Assembly (NCBI RefSeq): GCF_005048855.1
Contig: NZ_SUME01000005.1
Coordinates: 496,001-560,000 of the forward strand
Length of the DNA: 64,000 bases
Reading direction: 5' to 3'
From: Sphingobacterium olei
GTDB taxonomy: Bacteria; Bacteroidota; Bacteroidia; Sphingobacteriales; Sphingobacteriaceae
The notes under the pieces were generated by a model that worked only from the letters and a program-made list of their open reading frames with translations, did no database searches and was not told the origin of the DNA. This document shows positions 1 through 8,065 of the stretch, piece after piece; positions within the stretch are counted from its first letter, which is position 1; the number at the start of each line of letters is the position of its first letter. Both the position numbers and the translations under genes were made by a program.

Positions 1-2
1 AA

Positions 3-473
3 AAAGGTCAATATTCAGATATGAAAGGGCTTAAAAACAGCAATCTTCAAGATTTCTTTGACGGTAACCAGTGGATTATTGTGCGAAGAAAGAAAACAGC
101 TACGTCATCAAACGTGATGCTCTTAGATATTCCAAAAATGATTATTGAAAAATATGCAGGATTGTCAAAGGACGGAAAGGTATTTCCTGTACCATCAAAT
201 ACGGTTTGTAATGACAGCTTAAAAAGAATATCTCAATTGATTGATTGCCTTAAAGAAAAGAAAGTAACCTTTCATTTAGCACGTCATACCTTCGCAACAT
301 TGTTTTTGAGCGAGGGTGTTCCATTGGAGAGTTTGAGCAAAATGCTAGGGCATAAAAACATTGCCACCACACAGATTTATGCCAAGATACTTAATGAGAA
401 AGTTGGTAAGGATATGCAAAAGGTATCGCATAAATTCAAGGGTATGGAACAGTCTTTTGTTTCGCAACTATAA
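3..473 (+). CDS. Tyrosine recombinase/integrase, C-terminal part (5' end outside window)
   Basis: The reading frame is open from the window edge, so only the C-terminal catalytic domain is visible; the first internal Met is at 21. Counting from that Met, the tyrosine-recombinase active site is clear: H85-x-x-R88 in HLARHTFAT, H111 in LGHKN, and the nucleophile Y120 in TTQIYAKI. This family cuts and rejoins DNA at attachment sites to integrate and excise mobile elements. It lies at the edge of the mobilizable element and is followed by a strong hairpin terminator. The spacing of these motifs is that of Bacteroidota phage-integrase/SAM-like recombinases. The start and the att site are outside the window. 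Confidence 0.9.
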   Translation, partial: KGQYSDMKGLKNSNLQDFFDGNQWIIVRRKKTATSSNVMLLDIPKMIIEKYAGLSKDGKVFPVPSNTVCNDSLKRISQLIDCLKEKKVTFHLARHTFATLFLSEGVPLESLSKMLGHKNIATTQIYAKILNEKVGKDMQKVSHKFKGMEQSFVSQL

Positions 474-494
474 AACCAATGAAGTGATTAAAGA

Positions 495-526
495 AAGCCA
501 ATGCAAGAAACTGCATTGGCTTTTTT
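495..526 (+). terminator. Rho-independent terminator after the integrase
   Basis: An 11-bp perfect stem (AAGCCAATGCA with TGCATTGGCTT) encloses a 6-nt loop and runs into T residues, 22 bp after the integrase stop. Confidence 0.85.
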
Positions 527-556
527 GTATTTTTGAAGTCAATAAAACATCAAAAT

Positions 557-1351
557 ATGATTGAACAATTTTCACAAAAGGCGCAAGAAGAATTAAAATC
601 TTATGTTTATATTTTAATAGACCCAAGAGATAATAAAATATTCTATGTCGGAAAAGGTTATGGAAATCGTGTTTTTTTTCATATTAATGAAGCGATATTC
701 AACCCAAGCGGAACTGAAAAATTAGAGATTATAAGAGCGATTAAATTAGAAAATCTAAAAGTAAAACACTTTATAGTTAGACACGGATTAGAAGAAAATG
801 AAGCACTAATAGTTGAATCTGTTTTAATTGATTTTTTAACTTTTAAGGATTTTGCGGAGATTGCGAAAATTTCAAATATTGTTGCAGGACATTATTCGTT
901 TAATCAAGGGATAAAAACTGTTAATGAGTGTGAAATACTTTACAATTGTGAAGTATTAAAAAATGAAGATATTAAACATAACATTTTGGTAATCAATATA
1001 AACAAAACATACGATAATAAACGAAAAAAGAAAAGTGAGAACCCAATTTATGACAGACCAAATATTTATGAAGCAACTAGAGGTTGGTGGGTATTAGACA
1101 AAAACAGAGCAGAAAATTCAGATTTTGTTTTAGCAGAATATAAAGGTGTAATTAGAGCGGTATTTAAACCTGAAAAATGGGTTCAGGATATTGAAAATAG
1201 AGGTGTAAAAAGATGGGGATTTGAAGGTTCAGAAGTTACTTCAAAAGAAATTCTTGATATATATATGAATAAAGAAGTTTCTAAAATTAGAGGAATGGCA
1301 AATCCAATTCGCTATTTTGAAAAAATCCCCACTACAAATAACGGGCGTTAA
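557..1351 (+). CDS. GIY-YIG nuclease-like protein with extra C-terminal domain
   Basis: A 264-residue protein. Near the N-terminus, YVYILIDP (about residue 16) and FYVGKGYGNR (about 29) are the two strands and conserved Arg of a GIY-YIG endonuclease domain of the LEM-3-like kind. The C-terminal third, with ATRGWW, VLAEYKGVIRAVFKPEKW and a closing NPIRYF, looks like a separate small domain found in other GIY-YIG and restriction-linked proteins; a PUA-like fold is my guess. ATG 557 is preferred over the in-frame TTG at 533 because the GIY domain starts soon after it. The gene is AT-rich, alone between the integrase terminator and a convergent HTH pair, and looks like cargo. DNA cleavage is inferred from the family; a defence role is speculative. 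Confidence 0.75.
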   Translation: MIEQFSQKAQEELKSYVYILIDPRDNKIFYVGKGYGNRVFFHINEAIFNPSGTEKLEIIRAIKLENLKVKHFIVRHGLEENEALIVESVLIDFLTFKDFAEIAKISNIVAGHYSFNQGIKTVNECEILYNCEVLKNEDIKHNILVININKTYDNKRKKKSENPIYDRPNIYEATRGWWVLDKNRAENSDFVLAEYKGVIRAVFKPEKWVQDIENRGVKRWGFEGSEVTSKEILDIYMNKEVSKIRGMANPIRYFEKIPTTNNGR

Positions 1352-1355
1352 TCGA

Positions 1356-1637
1356 CTAACGCTGATAATTATCTTCTAACACTTTCACAATATCGCTTTC
1401 TCGGAAAAGGATTTTCCGTTCGAGCTTGATAAAAGGTAGTAGTCCGTCATCCCTGTACTGTTGCAACGTTCGTTTGCTGATGTGTAACATCTCGCAGACC
1501 TGTTCGCCTGACAGATAGATTTCCCCTTTTAATAAAGGATGGAAATACTCCCTGATATACAGCAGTTCATTTTTGATGCCTACCACAGCTTCCAGCAAGG
1601 CAAGCATATCTTCGTTTGAATCTCCAATCTGTTTCAT
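1356..1637 (-). CDS. Small helix-turn-helix (excisionase-like) protein
   Basis: A 93-residue protein. The C-terminal half, GEQVCEMLHISKRTLQQYRDDG followed by KILFRESDIVKVLE, is a MerR/HTH_17-type winged helix, the fold of many excisionases. The frame extends upstream to 1811, but that part runs over the neighbouring gene; the ATG at 1637 overlaps the TGA of the upstream HTH gene (ATGA), which fixes the start and points to translational coupling. Paired small HTH genes of this type sit near integrases of Bacteroidota integrative elements, where such proteins help excision and control transfer (known for CTnDOT). That role is inferred here. Confidence 0.75.
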   Translation of the reverse strand: MKQIGDSNEDMLALLEAVVGIKNELLYIREYFHPLLKGEIYLSGEQVCEMLHISKRTLQQYRDDGLLPFIKLERKILFRESDIVKVLEDNYQR

Positions 1638-1930
1638 TTCTTTTGCTTTTTTAATGGTCGCTCTCCTTGCATCAGTAATTCCACTTCGGACAATCTGAAA
1701 TACGTCTTCCGATTGATCTGCGTTGCCCCAAGAATACCCTTTGCCCTGTATGTCTGCAATGTCCGTTTGCTGATGTTCAGCAGTTGGCAGGCTTCCTGCT
1801 GGTCGAGCCATTTCGTTGCCTGTTGCAATGCCTTGTAGGGTGCGGTCATTTCCTTAATCAAATTGGAGACTTCCCTTGCTTCCCTATGCAGTGCCTTTAA
1901 AATCTGAATGTCTAAAACTGTTATTTCCAT
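1634..1930 (-). CDS. Small helix-turn-helix protein, first of a coupled pair
   Basis: A 98-residue protein from ATG 1930; an in-frame extension to 1969 is possible. The N-terminal half is a short helical region and the C-terminal half is a MerR/HTH_17-like domain (QEACQLLNISKRTLQTYRAKG, then KTYFRLSEVELLMQ). It is a distant paralogue of the next gene, sharing the LxISKRTLQxYR core, and overlaps it by 4 bp. Together they probably form an excision/regulatory module for the integrase element. Being DNA-binding is well supported; the target is unknown. Confidence 0.75.
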   Translation of the reverse strand: MEITVLDIQILKALHREAREVSNLIKEMTAPYKALQQATKWLDQQEACQLLNISKRTLQTYRAKGILGATQINRKTYFRLSEVELLMQGERPLKKQKK

Positions 1931-2030
1931 ATCCACGTCATTTAAACTTCGAAAATAAAAGCTATTCACATAGGTTATTCTAATGTTGCGTTCAGTGGCG
2001 GTATTTGGCGTTCAGTTGCCAAATACTCGG

Positions 2031-2414
2031 CTATAATCCCAACTTTGGTTTGTTGTTTTTCGGGCGAGCCTGTTGCGTTTTGATTGTATTGCCCATTCTC
2101 AACGCAGGCTTTTTATTGACTTTTACAGCTTGACTGTTGTCAGCGTTTTCGTAATCCGAACGGATAACCATTTTTGTTGCACCTATCACGCTTTCGGGTT
2201 CGGCAGGTTGTTTTGGCGGTTCAGTACGTTTGCCACCGAACAGCTTGTCCCAATTTAATAATCCTTTTGCTTCCCTGAATTGGCGTTTAAAGTTGGCGAT
2301 GAAATTGGAAATCGGGTCGCCGTGCTTATCAACCTGTATCAAAGGGTTATGCTCTTTTTTCGTGAGTTGCTCTTTCTCTTTTCGCTCTTTGTCGGTTGTT
2401 GCTTTTTGTGCCAT
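2031..2414 (-). CDS. Hypothetical basic protein of a conjugative-transposon type (TraD-like position)
   Basis: A 127-residue, highly charged protein. The start at 2414 (MAQKATTDKERKEK) is preferred because the frame further upstream has no typical coding character. The N-terminus is Lys/Glu rich, the middle (about 40-70) could be a short amphipathic helix, and the C-terminus is basic and Pro/Lys rich. No domain is recognised. In Bacteroidota conjugative transposons a small gene follows the DUF3408 gene in this order and orientation, so it is probably an accessory transfer gene kept after the tra operon was lost. Confidence 0.55.
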   Translation of the reverse strand: MAQKATTDKERKEKEQLTKKEHNPLIQVDKHGDPISNFIANFKRQFREAKGLLNWDKLFGGKRTEPPKQPAEPESVIGATKMVIRSDYENADNSQAVKVNKKPALRMGNTIKTQQARPKNNKPKLGL

Positions 2415-2926
2415 AGGTTCAAAATTTTGCCCAATATAGAACACAAGGAATCGCTTTGTTTCCCTATGGCATTTAGTGGCAGTCTTTGGCTTGTGTTGGC
2501 ACAATATAAATGGAAAGCAATCCTCAAAACACTTTAAATTTTCCTCGCAAAGCCCCTTCACATTTAAAAAGTTTTGTACGGATAAGGGAAAGCATACCAA
2601 AAACACCCAATTCCTTAGCCCATACGTGTTTTAGTAACCTTTCATTTATTGGAATGGGATTAAAAAAAGAACAAAAGGAAGCAAAGATAAGGCGGACAGC
2701 CACCGCACCGCCCAACCAAAAGCTTACGGCATAATGGCAGGGCAAATATGGTGGCTTCGCCGAGTTGTTCTGTTTGTCCTGCCACCCTTCGGGACTTATT
2801 CCGTTTCCTTTTGGTTTTAACACCTGTCCGCCTTGTTTGAATGGCTTTCTTTTTTTTCTGTTTTTTTTTGTTTTGGAAAATAATTTTAAGGAGGAGCTCC
2901 GCACCACGCCCGACACCGCACCACAA
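2415..2926. other. Non-coding stretch with a long imperfect dyad
   Basis: I see no convincing gene; open frames on both strands have atypical, low-complexity products. An 11-nt arm at 2736-2746 (GGCAGGGCAAA) pairs with 2773-2783 (TTTGTCCTGCC) at 10 of 11 positions, and a small inner hairpin (GGCTTCGCC) sits between them. It could be a regulatory RNA structure between the two minus-strand genes or a DNA site for mobilization. Confidence 0.4.
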
Positions 2927-3418
2927 TCAAAACAACGGTTTGTGTTTCTCGTTATAGATTTCACTAATCAATTCACCGAACTCCTGAAAGTGGTATTCGA
3001 TAATGTTGTCGAGATACGCATAAATTGTCAGCTTGTCAATGCCCATAATGTTGGTAAGCCTGTTAAACCTATCGTGGTGTTCCTGCCGTACATAGACCGA
3101 TTTTCCTTTGCTTGCCGTTGTGTTCGGGATTTTAAAAAACTGTTCGCAATAATCCTCTTTGTTCAGCTTCTTTGGCTTGGAGGTACTTTTTTTCGTGGTC
3201 TTCGCTGAAGGTTTGGTTTGTTCCGTTTCGGTTTCCGCAGGTTCGTCCCCTGCTATTACCTGCATAAAGGCTTCCTCATCCACATCGGGTTTGGCAAAGT
3301 CGTCCCGATTTGTTAATGTTTGTTTTTCCTGTTGGGGATTTTTCTTATCGTTACCGATAATCATTTCCATAAAATCCTCTTTTTCGGGTTGCTGATTTTT
3401 GTTTTCTTCGTGTATCAT
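2927..3418 (-). CDS. DUF3408 family protein (conjugative transposon TraB-like)
   Basis: A 163-residue protein from ATG 3418; the longer frame starts with TTG at 3445. The first 90 residues are charged and low in complexity (Lys/Glu/Thr/Pro). The C-terminal ~60 residues are the DUF3408 domain: GKSVYVRQEHHDRFNRL, then a helix ending in the conserved LDNIIEYHFQEFGELI. DUF3408 genes are a hallmark of Bacteroidota conjugative elements, normally just downstream of a ParA-type ATPase gene. No parA is present upstream here, which suggests a reduced element. The function is unknown; a ribbon-helix-helix-like DNA-binding fold is plausible. Confidence 0.8.
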   Translation of the reverse strand: MIHEENKNQQPEKEDFMEMIIGNDKKNPQQEKQTLTNRDDFAKPDVDEEAFMQVIAGDEPAETETEQTKPSAKTTKKSTSKPKKLNKEDYCEQFFKIPNTTASKGKSVYVRQEHHDRFNRLTNIMGIDKLTIYAYLDNIIEYHFQEFGELISEIYNEKHKPLF

Positions 3419-3445
3419 ATTTCTCAATTTTAATATTATATCCAA

Positions 3446-3806
3446 TTAGCTGTTTCCCTAGTTAAGTATTCAGCTGTATATACTGGTGTATCTATGTAAC
3501 CACCTATTTATCTACGCACCTGCATACCCTTAATTGGCTAGTTCATTAACTCAAAAAACTGTAATTCGTCTGCATTCAATCACGCAGATTAGCTGTCGGG
3601 ATTTATGCTGTTTAGTTACTTTAATAAGGATATAACCAATCAGCCAACTAACTATATACAAAAGAAATGAAAGCAGTCCCAATCCGTATAGAGGTGGTAC
3701 TATTTGGCGTTCATTGGCTTTATTTGACGTAATTGTAAGTGACTGTTATTCAAATAGTCTTATCGAACTTTGTAATCGGAAGCGATGGGTTTTCCCTGCT
3801 AATTCC
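3446..3806. other. Non-coding stretch where parA is usually found
   Basis: No open frame of useful length exists. The part at about 3446-3560 is made of short A/T-rich words resembling TATCTA, TATGTA and CACCTA that recur roughly every 8 bp by eye, followed by AGCTG words. This may be a partition-like or regulatory array left when parA was lost, or simply degenerate sequence. Confidence 0.3.
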
Positions 3807-3926
3807 AATCCGTTTGCAAAACGGATTTTCTGAACCCGTGTTCAGAGCAAGTTATCCTTTGAGGTCCTCGAAATGAATTTCGGCACTCAAAGGCACTTGC
3901 CCTTGCAGGGAGCTGGAAACGGCTCC
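3807..3926. other. Candidate origin of transfer (oriT): four consecutive stem-loops
   Basis: Four inverted repeats are packed into 120 bp just upstream of the mobilization genes. They are AATCCGTTT/AAACGGATT (3807-3827), CTGAAC/GTTCAG (3830-3845), a long compound arm GCAAGT plus CCTTTGAG with CTCAAAGG plus ACTTGC (3847-3900) that encloses CGAAAT/ATTTCG, and GGAGC/GCTCC (3909-3926). Dense dyads directly upstream of a relaxase operon are typical of oriT. The nic site is not identifiable by eye. Confidence 0.55.
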
Positions 3927-3964
3927 GAAGTCGCCCGTTTGTTTAAAATTAAAATGGATTTATT

Positions 3965-4399
3965 ATGGAAGAGAAAAACAGAAAACAGATTAGGAAAACA
4001 GGAAGGAAACCAAAGATTGACCCTGCGGTCAATCGGTATTCCATTAACCTGAATGCAGAGGAAAACGCCAAATTTCTTGCCCTCTTTGACCAATCGGGAA
4101 TGAAAGTAATGGCTCATTTTATTACGGCTTGTATCTTTCAAAAGACGGTTAAGACCGTAAAAATTGATATGGATGCAGTTGAATATCATGCAGGGCTGAC
4201 CCGGTTTTTCAGTCAGTTCAGGGGAATAGCAACCAATTATAATCAGCTTGTTAAGCTGTTGAATACCAATTTTTCGGAGAAAAAAGCGTCCACATACCTC
4301 TACAAATTGGAAAAACAGACAGTAGAAATGAAAGAACTGTTGCTGAAAGTTGTTGCCCTGACCACAGAATTTGAAGCAAAGTATCTGAAAAAAGCGTAA
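3965..4399 (+). CDS. mobA: MobA-like mobilization accessory protein
   Basis: A 144-residue basic protein. A short N-terminal tail (RKTGRKPKIDPAVNRYSINLNAEE) leads into a ribbon-helix-helix-like segment, and the rest is helical (FFSQFRGIATNYNQLVKLLN is the typical MobA/MobC-like core). In Bacteroidota mobilizable elements this small protein binds oriT and loads the relaxase encoded next to it. It sits 4 bp before the relaxase gene and about 40 bp after the stem-loop cluster, which supports that role. The family is clear; the exact name is a convention. Confidence 0.8.
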   Translation: MEEKNRKQIRKTGRKPKIDPAVNRYSINLNAEENAKFLALFDQSGMKVMAHFITACIFQKTVKTVKIDMDAVEYHAGLTRFFSQFRGIATNYNQLVKLLNTNFSEKKASTYLYKLEKQTVEMKELLLKVVALTTEFEAKYLKKA

Positions 4400-4403
4400 A
4401 ATT

Positions 4404-5675
4404 ATGATTGCAAAAATCGGAAAAGGAAGCAATATGTACGGTGCGATTTTGTACAATCAGCAGAAAGTTGAAAAGGAAAACGGAGCGGTTTTGTTGCTGA
4501 ACAAGATACCTGACACGGTGGACAGTAGGTATTCCACCCAGTATTTTAATCAGTATTTTGAGCCGTATCTGTCGGCAAACATCAAAACGGAAAAAACAGT
4601 ACGGCATATTTCATTGAATCCCGACCCGAAAGACAAGGTAAGCGATGAGCAATTTACAGCAATGGCACAGGAGTATATGAAGCGTATGGGCTACGGCAAT
4701 CAGCCCTATATTGTTTTCAAGCATACAGACATTGACCGCACGCATATACACATCGTTTCGACCTGCGTGGGCATTGACGGCAGAAAAATCCCCGATGATT
4801 ACGACTATCCGCGTTCAATGGCAATTTGCCGTGATCTGGAAACGAAATACAACCTACAAAAAGCAACCGAAAAAGAACAAAATCAGAGTCACAAAGTTTT
4901 CAGGCCTGTGGATTATAAGGTTGGAGACATCAAAAGCCAGATCGCTTCGGTAGTCCGTCATCTGCCGAAGTATTACAGCTTTCCGACGATGGGAAGTTAT
5001 AATGCTCTATTGTCGCTATTCAACATCACGGCAGAAGAAGTCAAAGGCGAGCGGAACGGACAAAACGTAAACGGATTGGTCTATGTGGCATTGGATGAAA
5101 ACGGAAATAAGGCAGGCAATCCGTTCAAGGCATCGCTGTTCGGAAAAGATGCAGGAGTTGCACAGCTTCAAAAACACTTTGAACAGTTCAAAGAAAAAAT
5201 GAAAAGCGATCCTGCAAGGTCAGTTCTGAAAAATACTGTTGAGCTTGCCATACACACGACAAACAGCGAAAGTGAATTTAGAAAGCAATTGACCGAGCAG
5301 GGCATCAATACCGTTGTACGCAGAAACAATGAGAGACGGATTTACGGTATGACCTTTATCGACCATGAAAGCCGTAGCGTTTGGAACGGTTCGGCGTTAG
5401 ATAGAAACTTGTCGGCAAATTTGTTTAACGATTGGTGGAACAACGGAAACAAACCCGAACCCAAGATACAGGATAGCCCTGTTTCCAATACAAACGCAAT
5501 AGACAATCTACCAACGAAAGAGCTTTTTGAGTTTACCTCGCAGGAACATTCGCTTAATTATGATTTGGGATTGTTCTGCTTGCTACCAGATGCACAAGGC
5601 GAGGATTACGAAGAAGAACAGTTTGCTAATCAAATGCAAAAGAAAATTAAACGATATATCAGGAAAAGGAGGTAA
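4404..5675 (+). CDS. mobB: Relaxase/mobilization nuclease (MobB-like)
   Basis: A 423-residue protein with a relaxase domain in the N-terminal half. The metal-binding histidine motif is HTDIDRTHIHIVST (H107, H114, H116), and the candidate catalytic tyrosines are Y12 and Y17 in MYGAILYNQQ. The enzyme nicks one strand at oriT and pilots it during conjugative mobilization. The C-terminal half (about 240-423) has no recognised domain and ends in a basic tail. The gene follows mobA by 4 bp. The VirD4/TraG-type coupling protein gene that normally follows is missing, so transfer would need a helper element. Confidence 0.9.
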   Translation: MIAKIGKGSNMYGAILYNQQKVEKENGAVLLLNKIPDTVDSRYSTQYFNQYFEPYLSANIKTEKTVRHISLNPDPKDKVSDEQFTAMAQEYMKRMGYGNQPYIVFKHTDIDRTHIHIVSTCVGIDGRKIPDDYDYPRSMAICRDLETKYNLQKATEKEQNQSHKVFRPVDYKVGDIKSQIASVVRHLPKYYSFPTMGSYNALLSLFNITAEEVKGERNGQNVNGLVYVALDENGNKAGNPFKASLFGKDAGVAQLQKHFEQFKEKMKSDPARSVLKNTVELAIHTTNSESEFRKQLTEQGINTVVRRNNERRIYGMTFIDHESRSVWNGSALDRNLSANLFNDWWNNGNKPEPKIQDSPVSNTNAIDNLPTKELFEFTSQEHSLNYDLGLFCLLPDAQGEDYEEEQFANQMQKKIKRYIRKRR

Positions 5676-6486
5676 AAATTCATTTTATTGTTATATCTAA
5701 AATATTTTAGGCACTGCTACAATATTCGATATTTCAAACTTAGAGCTTTGATTTTCACATCCTGCCTAAAGGCGAAACGAATTTAGCAAGAAATGTGTCC
5801 AAAATCCTTGAGATAAATCTGTGTGGTAGGGATATCGTTAAAGACCCAAAAGATGTGTATTAAAGATGTACTTCAATTCATGAATGCCTATGTTTTTGTT
5901 TATTATTGCCTTTTTATTTTATTTTTGAAAACGCGCTGTGAACTTTGTACGGTATATATGTAAACCATATTGCCTTTCAAAAAGGAAATCTTTCGAACGA
6001 TATTCTTTATAATAAATACGTAAATTTTCTAAAACCGAATGTAGCGGATTTACAGACTAGTCTTTTTTACAATTTCCTCTAGGAATGTGGACTTTTATAT
6101 CCCACCTGTCGATGTCCGTAAATTTTGAATTTACGATTTAGCTTATAAGCAAACCCATTCCATAACATAATCGCAAAACAAGTTTGTGATTGATGTTTTC
6201 GCTTACTGTAAAACCATCAGTCATTAACAAATTGATAGATGTAAACTTTGTGTATTTTGTAAGAATTTCTGATATTTGTGCGTTATCGCCAATATTAAAG
6301 AGAAAATTACAGAAACTAAAGAGAGATAAAATAACAAAAGGCACATTTAGCTTTTTCCGACACATTTGCCAACGCTTCAGAACCGCGAAGCAATCACGAA
6401 TACCATTTAAAATCAATTTATGCCGTGAGTAAAACGGACAAAGCAACTTTTTAACAATACTCGGACAGAAAGTCGACTTGAGTAAT
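5676..6486. other. Gene-poor stretch after the relaxase, with a possible gene relic
   Basis: Short opposing frames at about 6138-6446 look spurious. A 39-codon open stretch ending at a TAA near 5863 (containing LARNVSKILEINLCG and VKDPKDVY) has protein-like composition and could be the tail of a lost gene; I cannot assign it. The rest is AT-rich with no clear signal. Confidence 0.35.
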
Positions 6487-6494
6487 TAACTTTG
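6487..6494 (+). promoter_or_regulatory. -7 promoter element (TAACTTTG), nearly leaderless
   Basis: An exact Bacteroidota TAnnTTTG box ends 7 nt before the histidine kinase ATG at 6502, so the transcript would start at or next to the start codon. No clear -33 TTTG was seen at the usual distance. Confidence 0.45.
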
Positions 6495-6501
6495 CAACTG
6501 A

Positions 6502-7266
6502 ATGACCAATTTAACAAACATTTCAAATGAAGTTTTAATCTCAATAATTGGGACAGTCTTTCTTTTCACAATTTTTTACTTAATTTTCAGACTGACCAAA
6601 GCGGAGAAAAGAAGAAAGGAATCTGACGACAAATTTCAGCTATTAGAAAGCAAAATCAACAAGTTGGAGTTACAAACCCTTGAATCAAAACTTAATCCGC
6701 ATCTATTTAAGAACATTCTTAATTCCATTCAGTCCCACGCTTATCAGACCTATTTTGCACTTGACAAATTGGCGAATGTTTTGGACTACATTCTGTATGA
6801 AAGCCGAAACAAATTTGTAACACCAAGAGAAGAGATAGACTTTGCTTTAAATCTTATTGAAATCAACAAAATAAAGATCAGTCCTTTGTTCGAATTGAAG
6901 ATTAAAACCAAAATAAATGAATCTGAACCTTTGCTTGAACAAAGATTATTAGCCCCGCTAGTTTCCATAGATTTCATTGAAAACGCTTTTAAACACGCTG
7001 ATTTACAAAGTGCTGACGCTTTTATTGCGGTTGTTTTTGAATTCAAGGAAAATGTTTTTTCGTTGACCGTTTCAAATAAAATGTCTGCTAAAAAAGCAAT
7101 GAAGAAAGAAAAAGGCGGCATTGGTGTTGAAACTCTGGAACAACGGTTAAAAATTATATATACGGACAATTTCAAACTCGACCGGTTTACGGAAGGAGAT
7201 ATTTACATAGCACATTTAAAAATTAATTTACTTGAACACAAAGCTAAAATGCTTGCTCTTAGATGA
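6502..7266 (+). CDS. LytS/YehU-type sensor histidine kinase
   Basis: A 254-residue kinase. One membrane helix lies at about residues 12-30, a short coiled linker at 35-60, then the His_kinase domain with phospho-acceptor H67 in LNPHLFKNILNSIQ. The ATP-binding N box is FIENAFKHA (N161), followed by a weak G box (KGGIGVETLEQRL). There is no separate sensory domain, so it probably reads a membrane or cytoplasmic cue or a partner. It overlaps the response regulator gene by about 35 bp, indicating a coupled two-component system. Being the first gene of a block that includes two ion antiporters, it may sense envelope, pH or ion stress; that is inference. Confidence 0.88.
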   Translation: MTNLTNISNEVLISIIGTVFLFTIFYLIFRLTKAEKRRKESDDKFQLLESKINKLELQTLESKLNPHLFKNILNSIQSHAYQTYFALDKLANVLDYILYESRNKFVTPREEIDFALNLIEINKIKISPLFELKIKTKINESEPLLEQRLLAPLVSIDFIENAFKHADLQSADAFIAVVFEFKENVFSLTVSNKMSAKKAMKKEKGGIGVETLEQRLKIIYTDNFKLDRFTEGDIYIAHLKINLLEHKAKMLALR

Positions 7267-7957
7267 TGAGCTGCCAGGACTAACTTACTTGAAAATGCTC
7301 TGCGAACAGCTTCCTGATTTGGAAGTTGTAAAAGCATTTAACAATCCTAATATTTTCCTTAAAGAAGCATCAAAATTAGATTTTGACATTTGTATTTTAG
7401 ACATTGAAATGCCTGAAATGAATGGTTTACAAATTGCCAATTTATTGAATGGCAAACCTGTAATTTTCGCGACAGCTTATAAAGATTATGCCGCAGAAGC
7501 ATTTGACCTGAATGCAATTGATTACATTAGGAAACCAATAAAAATTGACCGATTAAAGCAAGCAGTTGACAAAGCAAAAAAACATATTGGGAGCTCAAAA
7601 GAATTAAATCATAAAACATACATTCAACTAAACACTAACAAAGGCAAAGCCATTCTTTTTTTTGATAAAATCGCATACATCAAAGCATCTGAAACTGATA
7701 GCCGTGACAAGGTTGCCCGACTATTTGACAAAGAAGAATTCGTTTTGAAAAACATCACATTTGATAAGCTGACTGAACTACTTCCAACAAGTGATTTTTG
7801 CAGAGTGAACAAAAAAGAAATACTTTCCATTAAAGCAGTTCAAGTATTTTCATTTGATAAAATCACTACTAATTTAATAAGTGAACACGGTAAAAATATC
7901 AAACTTTCTTTAAGCGAGAATTATAGAAACGAATTTCTTCAAAAAGTCAAAATCTGA
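7232..7957 (+). CDS. LytTR-family response regulator
   Basis: A 241-residue regulator. The receiver domain spans residues 5-120 with phospho-acceptor D57 (CILDIEMPEMNG) and the conserved Lys in DYIRKPI. The LytTR DNA-binding domain spans about 130-238 (KTYIQLNTNKGKAILFFDKIAYIKA through FCRVNKKEILSIKAV). The only in-frame start that keeps the full receiver is TTG at 7232, inside the kinase gene. It pairs with the upstream kinase. Its targets probably include nearby cargo genes, but no LytTR double site was recognised here. Confidence 0.88.
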   Translation: MNTKLKCLLLDDELPGLTYLKMLCEQLPDLEVVKAFNNPNIFLKEASKLDFDICILDIEMPEMNGLQIANLLNGKPVIFATAYKDYAAEAFDLNAIDYIRKPIKIDRLKQAVDKAKKHIGSSKELNHKTYIQLNTNKGKAILFFDKIAYIKASETDSRDKVARLFDKEEFVLKNITFDKLTELLPTSDFCRVNKKEILSIKAVQVFSFDKITTNLISEHGKNIKLSLSENYRNEFLQKVKI

Positions 7958-8044
7958 TTCATTACAAACTTTTTCAGTCTTATTACAATTCGAACGGCTT
8001 TCATCTCATTAACGATTTTTCAACCTTTATAAATCATCATCTTT

Positions 8045-8064
8045 GTAATGTAAAATTACATTAC
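8045..8064. promoter_or_regulatory. Perfect 9-2-9 palindrome at the start of the TIM-barrel gene
   Basis: GTAATGTAA-AA-TTACATTAC ends 1 bp before the ATG at 8066 and directly follows a -7-like CATCTTTG, so it would cover the transcription start. It has the geometry of a dimeric repressor operator; the shape recalls Fur/Zur-superfamily sites, but no regulator can be assigned. Confidence 0.6.
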
Positions 8065-8065
8065 T

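Noticed and set aside
361..564. 67-residue plus-strand ORF
   Set aside because: It overlaps the integrase catalytic region in another frame and runs through the terminator hairpin.
2510..2964. Several overlapping ORFs on both strands
   Set aside because: Products are low-complexity with homopolymer runs and no motif; mutually overlapping on both strands.
3887..4607. Minus-strand ORFs of 189 and 118 residues
   Set aside because: They are antisense shadows of mobA and mobB, whose motifs are clear.
6138..6446. Opposed 102- and 80-residue ORFs
   Set aside because: They are mirror frames in an AT-rich gap without start signals or domain features.
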